The notes below the pieces were generated by a model. The model was not told where the DNA came from, made no database searches, and was given only the letters and a program-made list of their open reading frames with translations. 64,000 bases of DNA from Vacuolonema iberomarrocanum LEGE 07170 (GTDB lineage Bacteria > Cyanobacteriota > Cyanobacteriia > Elainellales > Elainellaceae). The stretch covers positions 124,001-188,000 of the forward strand of contig JADEXA010000003.1 in the NCBI GenBank assembly GCA_015207365.1. Direction: 5' to 3'. Below are positions 16,401 to 25,069 of the stretch, piece by piece (position 1 is the first letter of the stretch; each line of letters starts with the position of its first letter). A program made the translations under genes and the position numbers.

Positions 16401-17468
16401 ATGAGAATCCGTTTACTGATTTGGTTTTGTCTCGGTTTGCTACTATTCATGCTGGGCAGATGGGGGCAGTATGTCATGCTGGGCAGATGGGGGCAGCATG
16501 GCCTGTTCCGGTTAGCTCTGCCAGCAATGGCGCAAACCACTATACCTTCAGATAGCGCCGTTAGCGCCGTCTACCAAATCGATATCGACGGAACGAATCT
16601 TACCACGCTGGCCTCTGATTTAACGGTGGGCGATCGTTCATACTGGTCGCCTGATGGTCAATATCTAGCTACGATTGTTCAACAGGATGAGTTGCAACAG
16701 CTTTATATTGTCAGTGCTGATGGAACCCAATCTCAACAGGTTCTATCTGACTTCTCTGGCACCTATAGAGGGCCAGCCTGGTCACCGGATGGACAGAAGC
16801 TTGCAACTGTTATCCGCCAAGATGATAGCAGCGACTTGTATGTTTTAGACTTACCGAGTGGTGAAGTCATCAACCTGACCCAAGATGCAGAAATCAATGA
16901 CCTGACAGCACCTGCCTGGTCGCCGGATGGACAGCGCATTGTCTATAGCTGTGGCAGAAATGGGATGGGACTATGCACCATAGAGAGTGATGGGCAGTCT
17001 CGTCAATCTATTGCCTCAAGTCGGTTTCCAAATTCACTGCAGTGGTCCCCAGACGGACAGAAAATTGCTTTTACCTCCTCGATTGGTAATGACAGCTACG
17101 TCAGTGTCGTAAATGCAGACGGCAGCAATAGCATCGGTCTCAGCGCTCTAAGCGGTAGTGCTCAAGACTTCAACGCCGTTTGGGCACCCGATAGTCAGCG
17201 TCTGGCGATTGACGCTCTAGAAGGGTTGGTCCTGATCAATGCAGATGGAACCGATCGTCGTGTTATCAGTCTTCACGGAAGCCAGCCACTGTGGTTGCCC
17301 GATGGTAATCAGCTTGTCTTCCTGAGGAGCAATGAGATCTGGCGAGTCAATACGGATGGGACAGCGCTAACGCAGATAACCGACTTTTTTGCGGAGCAAG
17401 AGATTGAATCTTTCATAGGGTTAGTGGAGGGGCAACAACTCGTCCTTTTAGTACGCCAAACTAGCTGA
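16401..17468 (+). CDS. TolB-like beta-propeller protein (PD40 repeats), secreted
   Basis: After an N-terminal hydrophobic signal the product has at least six PD40 blades marked by WSPDGQ-type motifs: YWSPDGQYLA, AWSPDGQKLA, AWSPDGQRIV, QWSPDGQKIA, VWAPDSQRLA and LWLPDGNQLV. This is the TolB/DPP-IV propeller fold, a protein-binding scaffold in the periplasm or outside. The signal region carries a 27-bp tandem duplication (16447-16496) giving two MLGRWGQ copies, which lengthens the N-terminus before the predicted cleavage at ALPAMAQ. No peptidase domain follows, unlike the S9 peptidase at 1541. It is cotranscribed with the preceding secreted protein. Confidence 0.85.
   Translation: MRIRLLIWFCLGLLLFMLGRWGQYVMLGRWGQHGLFRLALPAMAQTTIPSDSAVSAVYQIDIDGTNLTTLASDLTVGDRSYWSPDGQYLATIVQQDELQQLYIVSADGTQSQQVLSDFSGTYRGPAWSPDGQKLATVIRQDDSSDLYVLDLPSGEVINLTQDAEINDLTAPAWSPDGQRIVYSCGRNGMGLCTIESDGQSRQSIASSRFPNSLQWSPDGQKIAFTSSIGNDSYVSVVNADGSNSIGLSALSGSAQDFNAVWAPDSQRLAIDALEGLVLINADGTDRRVISLHGSQPLWLPDGNQLVFLRSNEIWRVNTDGTALTQITDFFAEQEIESFIGLVEGQQLVLLVRQTS
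16447..16496 (+). repeat. Tandem duplication (period 27 bp) in a signal-peptide region
   Basis: Bases 16447-16469 and 16474-16496 are identical and lie 27 bp apart. The duplication keeps the frame and repeats MLGRWGQ in the leader of the TolB-like protein. It looks recent because the copies have not diverged. Confidence 0.9.
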
Positions 17469-17528
17469 AATAATTTACCTGTGAGCTGCTTCGCGATCGC
17501 GAGGAGAGCCCGTTTCCCAAGTTTCAAT

Positions 17529-18812
17529 CTATGTAGAGGATTGGGTCTGAAGACCCTTCCAAAATGCCATGATGGCGTTTGAGAAAAGGCGTATCGGTCG
17601 AATCAAGTAGTATAAAAAATATAAAGGGCTGGGCAGTTTAATAAATAATGCATCGTTTCGAGTCGGTCGAAAGAGGCGCCGGATGGGAGCGAGTCCGTGA
17701 CGGTAAAAACACTTCATCAAATAATGAACCTGTTCTCTCAAACTTGACAAGGTACGGCACTGAAATCTCAACTTCTCAAAATCCATTGTAGCCGTCAAAC
17801 CACTTTCACCCGATAGGATACTTTGATGGACTTGATTGGCCAGGGCTTGTGTTTCTGAGTCGGCAGCGATTCTTTCCTCAACTAGAGTCGGTAATGTTAT
17901 TCCCAACACCTGCTGAGCTAGCTTTAATCCTAGTAGGAGCATCCGCTCAATTTTTGCTGTTTGAGCTTTTTGTAATAAAGCGTCCCAATTGATGGTAGAG
18001 TTGGCCTTCACCAACTCGGCTACGTCGCAAATCCAGACTAAGCGTTGCCAGAGGCTTTTAGCCCCGTGAACACAAAGATATATCAGCAAATCCTCTGGGT
18101 CAAACGTAGACAGCTGGTGAGCTTGAGAGACTGGGATCAATCGTTGCCACAGATCTTGGAACTCAAATGGATACGCTAAAAACGTTCCTCCAGTTAAGGT
18201 TTGATGCAGGTCAACAATCGTTTTCTGCGTAGGATTCACCAGTGAGCATTCATAACCCGATTGCAAATTAGCCAGTTCCTGCTCAACCGAAAAAAACCAG
18301 GAGGCCTGTGGCGGTTGATAGCCCCCGTGCTCTAGCAGGATCTGTCGCGCCTTCAAAAAATTACTCGGAGCAACGAGAATATCTAGATCATCAAATTGCC
18401 GGAGTGAGATTTCACCATAAATGTTGAGGGCTAGGGTTGGTCCTTTGAAGGGGATTGCCTGAATATTGTGTTGCTTTAATAAATCAATCAGCCTGGCAAC
18501 TTCTACCAAGCGACTTAAATTTTGAAACATGTGACGACTCGAAAAATCTTGGAAGTCGACCAAGAATTGGGGGGGGATTTTATTGGGCGCGATTTGTCTC
18601 AAGTGGCGGAATAAAAGTGGTAAGACGCGATGGCGCATTGCGAAAGAAACAAGGAATTGCCAGTCTAACTCTACGTTCAAAAGTTGACGGATGCGATCAA
18701 CCTGTTCAGTCTGAAGTTGAGTGCGCGCACAGCACACCAGCAGCTCAACTTCAGCGCGTGTTGTTTCGTGGACAGCACCAGATAAAGAGGGCGATTTGAA
18801 TGGAATTTTCAT
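17529..18812 (-). CDS. Nucleotidyltransferase family protein (NTP_transf_5 type), lasso cluster N
   Basis: The 427-residue product has the family motif IPFKGPTLALNIYG followed by the RQFDDLDILV metal-binding acidic pair (about residues 118-150), then helical regions. This family occurs in lasso-peptide loci with HPr-kinase-like genes; in the pseudomycoidin system the nucleotidyltransferase PsmN adds sugar to a phosphorylated lasso peptide. Here it is the last gene of the minus-strand operon, 59 bp after the ABC exporter. The conserved acidic pair suggests activity. Whether it adds sugar, nucleotide or phosphate here is unknown. Confidence 0.82.
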   Translation of the reverse strand: MKIPFKSPSLSGAVHETTRAEVELLVCCARTQLQTEQVDRIRQLLNVELDWQFLVSFAMRHRVLPLLFRHLRQIAPNKIPPQFLVDFQDFSSRHMFQNLSRLVEVARLIDLLKQHNIQAIPFKGPTLALNIYGEISLRQFDDLDILVAPSNFLKARQILLEHGGYQPPQASWFFSVEQELANLQSGYECSLVNPTQKTIVDLHQTLTGGTFLAYPFEFQDLWQRLIPVSQAHQLSTFDPEDLLIYLCVHGAKSLWQRLVWICDVAELVKANSTINWDALLQKAQTAKIERMLLLGLKLAQQVLGITLPTLVEERIAADSETQALANQVHQSILSGESGLTATMDFEKLRFQCRTLSSLREQVHYLMKCFYRHGLAPIRRLFRPTRNDALFIKLPSPLYFLYYLIRPIRLFSNAIMAFWKGLQTQSST

Positions 18813-18871
18813 ATCGGTTTATTGGGTTATCTAGATTGACCTGGACATTCTCTCGGCGAAAACGATGATGT

Positions 18872-20740
18872 TTAGAGCTGGCTCAGTTCTGTCGAGACTT
18901 CAGCGTCATGGCTGGAAGGGGGCGTTGTCTGCATTTGCGATCGCCATGATTCGGCATACAGACCGTCTTGCTGCAGTAGCTCAGCGTGGGTACCTGACTC
19001 GACAATGCCCCCAGCACGCATAACATGAATCTGATCCGCTCGCATCGCTAGTGTGAACCGATGGGTAATCACAATGGCGGTGCGTCCGCTAGCCATCGTG
19101 CGAAAGCGATCTAACCAGTCGGCTTCAGCCCAAGGATCCATCGCACTGGTGGGTTCATCCAGAATAATGATGGGTGCTTTGCGAAAGAAAGCCCGAGCCA
19201 AAGCAATCCGCTGCCATTCCCCACCGCTGAGATCGGTCCCTCCTGGAAACCATTTGCCCAGCAGCGTGGAATACTGCTGAGGCAGTCGCATCAGCTTGTC
19301 ATGGATGCCTGCACCCATCGCTGCTGTTTGAATTTGCGCATGGTCATCGGATGCGTCTAGATCGCCCAAGGCGATGTTTTTGTTTGCTGGCAGTTGATAG
19401 GTCATCGGAAACTGAAATAAAACCGTAATCAACCGCCGAAGAGCCTGCACTGGAAAATTGCGAATATCGTTGCCATCTAACTCAATACTGCCTGCTTCCG
19501 GGTCATAGAAGCGGCATAGTAACTTGAGGAGTGTGCTTTTGCCGGCACCGTTGTCTCCGACAATGGTCACGATGTTGCCAGCCGGAATTGTGAGATCAAA
19601 ATCCTTAAGAACTGCCTCACTGCTCCCTGGATAGCGAAAGGTTACTCGATTAAAGCGAATACCCTGGCGCAAACTAGAAGGAACGGGTAAAGGCTGAGGT
19701 GGGTCGACGATTTTGGGCTGAATGCTTAAAAACTGGAATAGGTTGCTGATAAACAAACTATTTTTGTAGATCTGACCGAGGTTGTTTAAAGCGGCTTTGA
19801 CAACGGCTTGCCCCCGATTAAACGCTTGATAAAACAGTGCCAAGTCCCCTAAGGTTACCGTGCCCAGTAATGCCTGACGTCCCATCCAAGCTAAGGCAAC
19901 GCCTGCGATGACCAGGGCAATCAACCCGGCTGCGAATCGGCTGATGCCTTGATCTCGAATCAGCTTAAATTTTTCGCTACGCAATCGCCGACGTAAGACC
20001 TGATACGTCTCTCGAAAGTGAGGCCCAAAGTTAAATAATCGCAGCTCGGCCGCTACCGTCGCGTGGGTTAATAACAGCTCAAAATACTGTAGGCGGCGGC
20101 GATCCGTCGTCGTTCGTTGTGACCATTGATATTGCAGCCGATTCAATCGCAAAACCACGTAAAAGGTTGGCAGTGCACTGCCCAGCAATATAAACGGTAG
20201 CCATAAGCCATAGGCCACTAGCAGGGTCGCAACGGCTAAGAGCGTAATGCTGTTTTGCAGCAAGCTCCCCCCACTTTCGAGTAACGCTAAGGAGCGACTA
20301 CTGGCCCCTGTTCTCGCTCTATCCAGCTGATCGTTATAGTCTGAGGATTCGTAGCAGCCAAAATCAATGGCCATCGACTGGCTGTGGATCAAGTGACTCA
20401 CGTGATCCTGAACCAGCTCAGCCTGCATAGTGCGAACCAGTTCGCTGATGCTGCTTAAAAGTTGGGTGGTCACCAAAATCACGGCCATCAAAACCGTCGG
20501 CAGTAGCACGGTCTGAATGGCATTCCAATCAATACCAGCCCCGACGACGAATACCAGACCATCAACGAGTTGCCGGGTTAAGACCACCGTTGCCGCTGGG
20601 AGAAGGCCTTGAATGCCCAACAAAAGTAGCCAGCCCAACGTCCAATACCTAGCAGCTGACCAGACTAAGCCAAAGGTTTTGAGAAGTTTTGATGCGAGGG
20701 TATTTGCCCTATGCAGGGGTGCTCGAAAGGTTAGAGGCAC
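18872..20740 (-). CDS. ABC exporter (fused membrane and ATPase domains), lasso cluster D
   Basis: The N-terminal half (residues about 1-330) holds six hydrophobic segments and the C-terminal half the ATPase, with Walker A GDNGAGKST, signature LSGGEWQR and Walker B IIILDEPTSA. The Q-loop (LFQFPMTYQ) and H-loop (VITHRF) are present. This full-length half-transporter forms a homodimer and would export the mature lasso peptide. It has no C39 peptidase domain, consistent with leader removal by the separate B2 protein. It starts 11 bp after the kinase gene. Length (622) and motifs are normal, so it appears functional. Confidence 0.9.
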   Translation of the reverse strand: MPLTFRAPLHRANTLASKLLKTFGLVWSAARYWTLGWLLLLGIQGLLPAATVVLTRQLVDGLVFVVGAGIDWNAIQTVLLPTVLMAVILVTTQLLSSISELVRTMQAELVQDHVSHLIHSQSMAIDFGCYESSDYNDQLDRARTGASSRSLALLESGGSLLQNSITLLAVATLLVAYGLWLPFILLGSALPTFYVVLRLNRLQYQWSQRTTTDRRRLQYFELLLTHATVAAELRLFNFGPHFRETYQVLRRRLRSEKFKLIRDQGISRFAAGLIALVIAGVALAWMGRQALLGTVTLGDLALFYQAFNRGQAVVKAALNNLGQIYKNSLFISNLFQFLSIQPKIVDPPQPLPVPSSLRQGIRFNRVTFRYPGSSEAVLKDFDLTIPAGNIVTIVGDNGAGKSTLLKLLCRFYDPEAGSIELDGNDIRNFPVQALRRLITVLFQFPMTYQLPANKNIALGDLDASDDHAQIQTAAMGAGIHDKLMRLPQQYSTLLGKWFPGGTDLSGGEWQRIALARAFFRKAPIIILDEPTSAMDPWAEADWLDRFRTMASGRTAIVITHRFTLAMRADQIHVMRAGGIVESGTHAELLQQDGLYAESWRSQMQTTPPSSHDAEVSTELSQL

Positions 20741-20751
20741 GATTTAAAATC

Positions 20752-21792
20752 TCAATCGGTAGCAGTGGAAGCATGGGAAATCGTCAGCAGGTCTGCTGTT
20801 TCCGAGGTTAGTCGTTGCGCCCTAGGCAATCCATCATGATCCAGAGCATCATCATTGCTCTCTGCCAGGTGTGCCTTCACCATGGCCACAAGCTCAGGCA
20901 AGTCTTCCAGCGCAGGCTTTCGGGCAAAGCGATAGCACTTGGTCGTTTTCAGCAGTTGGGTACATTGACGTAAATGGCTGGCCACAAACTCAGCAGACTT
21001 TAAGGTCGAGACCCCGCGAGTATGACGAACAACTTCAGCAAAGGCAGCCTGAGCATCGAGTTTGACAATCTCGTGCTGTGTGCCTTTGGCAAGGACATAA
21101 ATCCGGTGTAATGGTTGAGGTACCTGACAAAACCCACGATTGAACTCGTAGGTCATTTTCGAGGTTTTGCTGTGCAAAGGAGATAGCTCTGAGGCGTCAT
21201 ACCCCAGGGCAGTAGCCGTTTCAGACCACAGCCTCTGTTGCGGGAAGGCTGGGTATGCCAAGGGTGGGGTTTTCTGGACATCTAAGGCCAAAACATCATC
21301 TGTCAGAAGATCGTAGCCTTCTCGGTGAAAGGCGTTAGCTAAGGTGGATTTACCCCAACCCGAACTCCCCATGAAGGCGATCGCGCCATGATGAGCCACG
21401 ACTGCGCTAGCGTGTAGAACGAGCAAGCCCCGCTGCCGCAAAATGATCGCCATAGCTGGACCTAAAATCATTGAGCACAGCACAGGGATCGTCGCTTCTG
21501 GAGCGGGCTCAATGATGATTTCCCGCCCGTCTTGAATGAGCAATCGGCCTCTCTCTGGCAGATATCCTAAAAACCGATGGCCCAGATCAAGTGCAGCTCG
21601 GGGGGTATTGTCTAGCTTTCCTAACCGCACAGTGACATCGGCATCACCGGAGGAAACCATCGTCTCTAGCAAAGGAATCTCTGAGTGAATACAGAGATCG
21701 TAAGCGGTATAGACATCCATGTTCGCAGCGCAAAGGTGAAGAAATAGATTAAAGAAGAAATAGGGTGTTCCATCGGTTTGGAGGTAATTCAT
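20752..21792 (-). CDS. HPr-kinase-like lasso peptide kinase, lasso cluster K
   Basis: The P-loop GSSGWGKST (about residues 142-150 from the long start) and the Walker B-like LLTDDVLALD mark an HPr-kinase/phosphorylase-like domain, as in the lasso kinases ThcoK and PadeK, which phosphorylate a C-terminal serine of the precursor. Here the precursor ends in Gly, so the target residue must differ or the enzyme acts on an internal Ser/Thr (inference). An alternative ATG at 21720 would give the domain-like start MDVYTAYDLC and is perhaps the true one; neither start has a clear Shine-Dalgarno sequence. The gene follows the precursor by 93-165 bp and ends 11 bp before the exporter. Confidence 0.82.
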   Translation of the reverse strand: MNYLQTDGTPYFFFNLFLHLCAANMDVYTAYDLCIHSEIPLLETMVSSGDADVTVRLGKLDNTPRAALDLGHRFLGYLPERGRLLIQDGREIIIEPAPEATIPVLCSMILGPAMAIILRQRGLLVLHASAVVAHHGAIAFMGSSGWGKSTLANAFHREGYDLLTDDVLALDVQKTPPLAYPAFPQQRLWSETATALGYDASELSPLHSKTSKMTYEFNRGFCQVPQPLHRIYVLAKGTQHEIVKLDAQAAFAEVVRHTRGVSTLKSAEFVASHLRQCTQLLKTTKCYRFARKPALEDLPELVAMVKAHLAESNDDALDHDGLPRAQRLTSETADLLTISHASTATD

Positions 21793-21885
21793 GACTTACC
21801 AAAGCCCGGGCAACACCCTAGGAGAACTGCAAAGTGCAGTTAAGTTGCAGCTGAGCTAATGTCAGTACTGCTCCAGGTCACAGCA

Positions 21886-22047
21886 TTAACCGATGTCAAT
21901 ATTGATATCCTGGGACAAAGTGTTGTCACTGACACTCTGACCGTTGAAAATCAGCACGTCTTGCGGAGAATTGCTGCCAACGACTTGAGTTAGCTGCTCA
22001 ACGCTGCCGTGGACTGTCATTTGAGGTGAAACGTAAGCTTTTTTCAT
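21886..22047 (-). CDS. Lasso peptide precursor, cluster A
   Basis: The 53-residue peptide starts at the ATG at 22047, with AGGAG (22056-22060 on the complementary strand) eight bases upstream; a longer frame to 22131 has no such site. The leader shows the lasso pattern Y5-x2-P8-x-M10-x3-G14-x5-T20. With Thr as the usual -2 residue, the core starts at V22 and D30 is position 9, allowing a V1-D9 nine-residue ring. G24 to D30 would give a seven-residue ring instead. The tail (residues 31-53) is 23 residues, Asp/Asn-rich and ends DINIDIG. Core Val1 and a 32-residue core are unusual, since Gly1 and 15-25 residues are common. It lies between C and K. Confidence 0.8.
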   Translation of the reverse strand: MKKAYVSPQMTVHGSVEQLTQVVGSNSPQDVLIFNGQSVSDNTLSQDINIDIG

Positions 22048-22171
22048 GATTAAGTCTCCTGTTTTACAAGTTGGTGTTAACCAGGTAGACTGCCTTCCCT
22101 GTCCCGGACTTACAGCCTCGTCTAGCAACAATGCGTTTGCATATCGTGCTAGCGAAAAGACCTGCCAAGCT

Positions 22172-24184
22172 TCAAAAATTTGTTGAATAATGTTGCAGCC
22201 ACAATGCCAGGATGACCGATCGCCAAACCATCATATTGTCTTCATTTCGTATCGTCTCATCCGCAATCATCCGCTGGTAGGCTGCGTTTAATACATCAAG
22301 ATTGATGTAAGGCTCAATAAGTTCCAATTGAGTCAGCATGATGTCGTCTAACTTTGGGCGATCGCGAATCAATAACCCATGCAGAAAGTTGGCGGTCATA
22401 TCCGCTTTTCCACCGCGCCATTGCACCGCTTCTGGCAAGATACCGGCCAACGCTCGACGGAGAATCATCCGACTCCATCCTTGACTGAGTTTTTGCTCAT
22501 CTGGTAACGACAAACAAAACTCAATCAGTCGCTTATCCATAAAGGGGTGACGAACCTCAAGAGAGAAGGCGGCTGCACAGCGATCGAGCTGTTCTAACAC
22601 GAGGGATAGAATGCCATGGGTCAGCGATCGCCAATGGATCTCTCTGACGGTCGGTGACGCCGAAAGAGCGGATTCACAGTCTCGAAGATGACGCTCCAAG
22701 TCAATTTTTTCGGCAAATGCCCGCTTAACCAACTTAGAATAGGTAGCCTTTTGAGGAGTGGCTTGGCGCTGCAACCGAAATCGCCGGAGTCGGGATTTCA
22801 AGGGTTTCAGACCAAACTCCAGCAGCAGACGCTTACGAGATAGCCCAAAATGGCGATGGATGGCTTGGATCCCGTTGATTAAGGGTAGCCATTGCAACGT
22901 TTCACCCCATTTCTGTAGAACGGGATAGCCATAGCTCTTGAGGATAGATTGGGGAGATTGGCCGAAATTTTTGGCAACACCATCCGCCTCCTTAAAGAAG
23001 ACCGCCCAGTCTCCCTGACGCGCTAATTGGGTGAGCCTATCAATACCGTGAGAGATCGTCGTATCCCCATCTAGCCCATCTAAGACAATCCGCACACCAG
23101 CGTGTTGAGCCGCCTGATTAAGATGCCAAGGATACGAATGACTCGGCCCCAAAAACGCTTCGTCTTCGTACTGCCAAATATCCGTGGCGTCTGATAGGGG
23201 ACCAAACTGATCGGCTTTGACATAGTGGGGCGTCAACCCACCCTGCTCCAAAACGGCATTGATGTAAGAGCGCTCGTCACACTCAGACACGTCGTCAAAA
23301 ATATTGGAGAAAGTATGCAATGTGGTTTCTGGAGAGGCGGCCAAGAGCTGACGGACTACACATGTAATCGAAGATGAATCCAAGCCTCCGCTCAAATGGC
23401 AACCTATTGGGAAAGCACTGCGCAAGCGGCATCGCACAGCCTCTGTGAAGATCTCTAGAAAGGCGTTTGCATAAGCCTCGTCAGAGTCTAATTTCAGCTC
23501 GCGATGCGGATCGAGTGACCAGTATGACCATTGCTTCAGTTCTGAAGAGGTGACCAGAAGACTATGAGCCGCAGGCAATCGTAAAACCTTCTGATACGTC
23601 GTCAGCGTTTTATCGTTCATTTCTAAGGCTAAATAGTCTCCCAGCCTGCTCTCATTAAGATCAGGTGATACTTGGGGCAATGCCAATAGTGCTTTGATTT
23701 CAGAGGCAAATAGGAAGAGTTGATGGGGCTGATGGGAGTAGTAGAAAGGTTTAACACCAAGATGATCACGCGCACAGAAAAGAGCTTGTTTTGCAGCATC
23801 CCAAACAGCAAAGGCAAAGGCCCCTAACAGGTGCTTTGGACACTCAACGCCCCATTTTTTATAGGCAGCTAGGATGAATTCGCTATCGGGTATTTTCTCC
23901 AAGGGGCGATCGCCCAACGCCAACTCTCTGAGTAACTCCTCACGATTGTCAATGCGGGCATCAGCCGTCAGCACATAGGTCTCGGAAGTATCAACTAGTG
24001 GTAACGTCTCCAGCAAAGATTCTGGAGTCGACCACAGCATGCGATGTCCCAAACCAACCGTATCTTGAATCCACTGTCTGCAACCATCTGGTCCTCTATG
24101 GGCCAGGATATTGAGCATGGCAGCAAGATCGGTTTGGCTAACTGCATGACCATTCAAGGAGGTGATACCCACGATGCCACTCAT
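22172..24184 (-). CDS. Asparagine-synthetase-like lasso cyclase, cluster C
   Basis: The 670-residue protein has an N-terminal glutamine-amidotransferase-like half and a C-terminal synthetase half with PPi-loop SGGLDSSS at 265-272. In true asparagine synthetase B the nucleophile is Cys2 (MCGI); here the sequence begins MSGI, so glutaminase activity is lost, as expected for a lasso cyclase that adenylates the Asp/Glu side chain and joins it to the core N-terminus. Later conserved stretches (LDRCAAAFSLEVRHPFMDK) are intact. Its start overlaps the B2 stop by four bases. Length matches lasso C proteins. Confidence 0.92.
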   Translation of the reverse strand: MSGIVGITSLNGHAVSQTDLAAMLNILAHRGPDGCRQWIQDTVGLGHRMLWSTPESLLETLPLVDTSETYVLTADARIDNREELLRELALGDRPLEKIPDSEFILAAYKKWGVECPKHLLGAFAFAVWDAAKQALFCARDHLGVKPFYYSHQPHQLFLFASEIKALLALPQVSPDLNESRLGDYLALEMNDKTLTTYQKVLRLPAAHSLLVTSSELKQWSYWSLDPHRELKLDSDEAYANAFLEIFTEAVRCRLRSAFPIGCHLSGGLDSSSITCVVRQLLAASPETTLHTFSNIFDDVSECDERSYINAVLEQGGLTPHYVKADQFGPLSDATDIWQYEDEAFLGPSHSYPWHLNQAAQHAGVRIVLDGLDGDTTISHGIDRLTQLARQGDWAVFFKEADGVAKNFGQSPQSILKSYGYPVLQKWGETLQWLPLINGIQAIHRHFGLSRKRLLLEFGLKPLKSRLRRFRLQRQATPQKATYSKLVKRAFAEKIDLERHLRDCESALSASPTVREIHWRSLTHGILSLVLEQLDRCAAAFSLEVRHPFMDKRLIEFCLSLPDEQKLSQGWSRMILRRALAGILPEAVQWRGGKADMTANFLHGLLIRDRPKLDDIMLTQLELIEPYINLDVLNAAYQRMIADETIRNEDNMMVWRSVILALWLQHYSTNF

Positions 24185-24708
24185 TGTTCGCTTCCTCTGT
24201 AGGCAAGTAAAGGGGTGAATTGAGTCAGGTCTTGGAGGTTGCCGACAATGACGCGCCCCTGATACTCAATCCAGGCATGGGCTCTAAAGGTTCCTTCAGG
24301 GGTTTTATTGACCCCAATGTGGAGTTCAGACACATATCGATGCCAGTTCATTAAGACCTGGGTCGCGAGTGCCCGTGCTAGACATTTTGTGTTCCCTGGC
24401 AGACAACGACTAGCCATGTTGATTGACCAAATAATTCTGGCAACACGATAAGACTGATGCATAGTTTTGGGGGAACCTTCTAAAGCACTCAACGGAGATG
24501 AGTCGAGCTTATGGGAGTCTGTGTTCGGAGTTTTATTCGAGACGTTGGGTGAGCTAATCTGCATGAGGAACCTAAACAATAGGCGAAAGGGCATGAGCCA
24601 TAACCCTAGTCGAACGGCTCCAAGCAACATAAAGGCTGCAATCAGCAAGTATCGATCGCAGCTCTTTAATTGTTTAAATTTAGCGACCAGTTTTAACATT
24701 TTTGGCAT
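24181..24708 (-). CDS. Lasso leader peptidase, transglutaminase-like, cluster B2
   Basis: The 175-residue product has N-terminal hydrophobic segments (about residues 20-50) and a C-terminal cysteine-protease domain with C109 in NTKCLARAL and H144 in FRAHAWIEYQG, the conserved catalytic pair of lasso B2 (microcin J25-type) proteins. It cuts the leader before or during cyclisation. It overlaps B1 by 29 bases and C by four, so B1, B2 and C are cotranslated. An alternative start is Met4. Basic residues flank the membrane segment, suggesting the catalytic domain faces the cytoplasm. Confidence 0.88.
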   Translation of the reverse strand: MPKMLKLVAKFKQLKSCDRYLLIAAFMLLGAVRLGLWLMPFRLLFRFLMQISSPNVSNKTPNTDSHKLDSSPLSALEGSPKTMHQSYRVARIIWSINMASRCLPGNTKCLARALATQVLMNWHRYVSELHIGVNKTPEGTFRAHAWIEYQGRVIVGNLQDLTQFTPLLAYRGSEQ

Positions 24709-24997
24709 CGATAACCTCGATCATGCTTTGCTCCATCAGTTTTTGAAGCAGGGATTTGAGGTCGCGATCGCAAACTGCCGCATCAACTTCATATTCACTC
24801 AAAATTGCAGTTCGCAATTCCTCGACTGTCTTAGGTTCTTGAATCAAATTCCAAACAAATGTTCCTGTTGGGTTCAACCCATAGTAAGTTCCTGATTTTA
24901 GGTTGAGAATGACTGTTTCTCCACCCAAGTCAGAGCAAACTTGATCTGGTGCTGCTTTCACAACACAATTTCCTGTTAGGGCTGGCAATGTGCTCAT
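24680..24997 (-). CDS. PqqD-like RiPP recognition element (RRE), cluster B1
   Basis: The 105-residue protein (start at the ATG at 24997; the frame extends to 25069 without a site) has the PqqD/RRE pattern: GNCVVKAAPDQV, then DLGGETVILNLKSGTYYGLNP and GTFVWNLIQEPKTVEEL. It binds the precursor leader and delivers it to B2 and C. AAGGTG lies about 10 bases upstream of 24997. It is the first gene of the operon, so its promoter lies in the 25000-25500 region. In other lasso loci B1 and B2 are likewise separate short genes. Confidence 0.9.
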   Translation of the reverse strand: MSTLPALTGNCVVKAAPDQVCSDLGGETVILNLKSGTYYGLNPTGTFVWNLIQEPKTVEELRTAILSEYEVDAAVCDRDLKSLLQKLMEQSMIEVIDAKNVKTGR

Positions 24998-25069
24998 GGA
25001 TTCAAACACCTTATAAATCGAAAGAAAAGCGACTCTTCTCAAACGGTGGTTGATGCGGTACGGCAGCAC

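Noticed and set aside
21825-21841. Small hairpin between the lasso precursor and kinase genes
   Set aside because: Seven-base stem without a T tract; too weak to call a terminator, though it could tune expression.
22048-22131. Longer N-terminus for the lasso precursor
   Set aside because: The extra 28 residues do not resemble a leader, and AGGAG is placed for the internal ATG at 22047.
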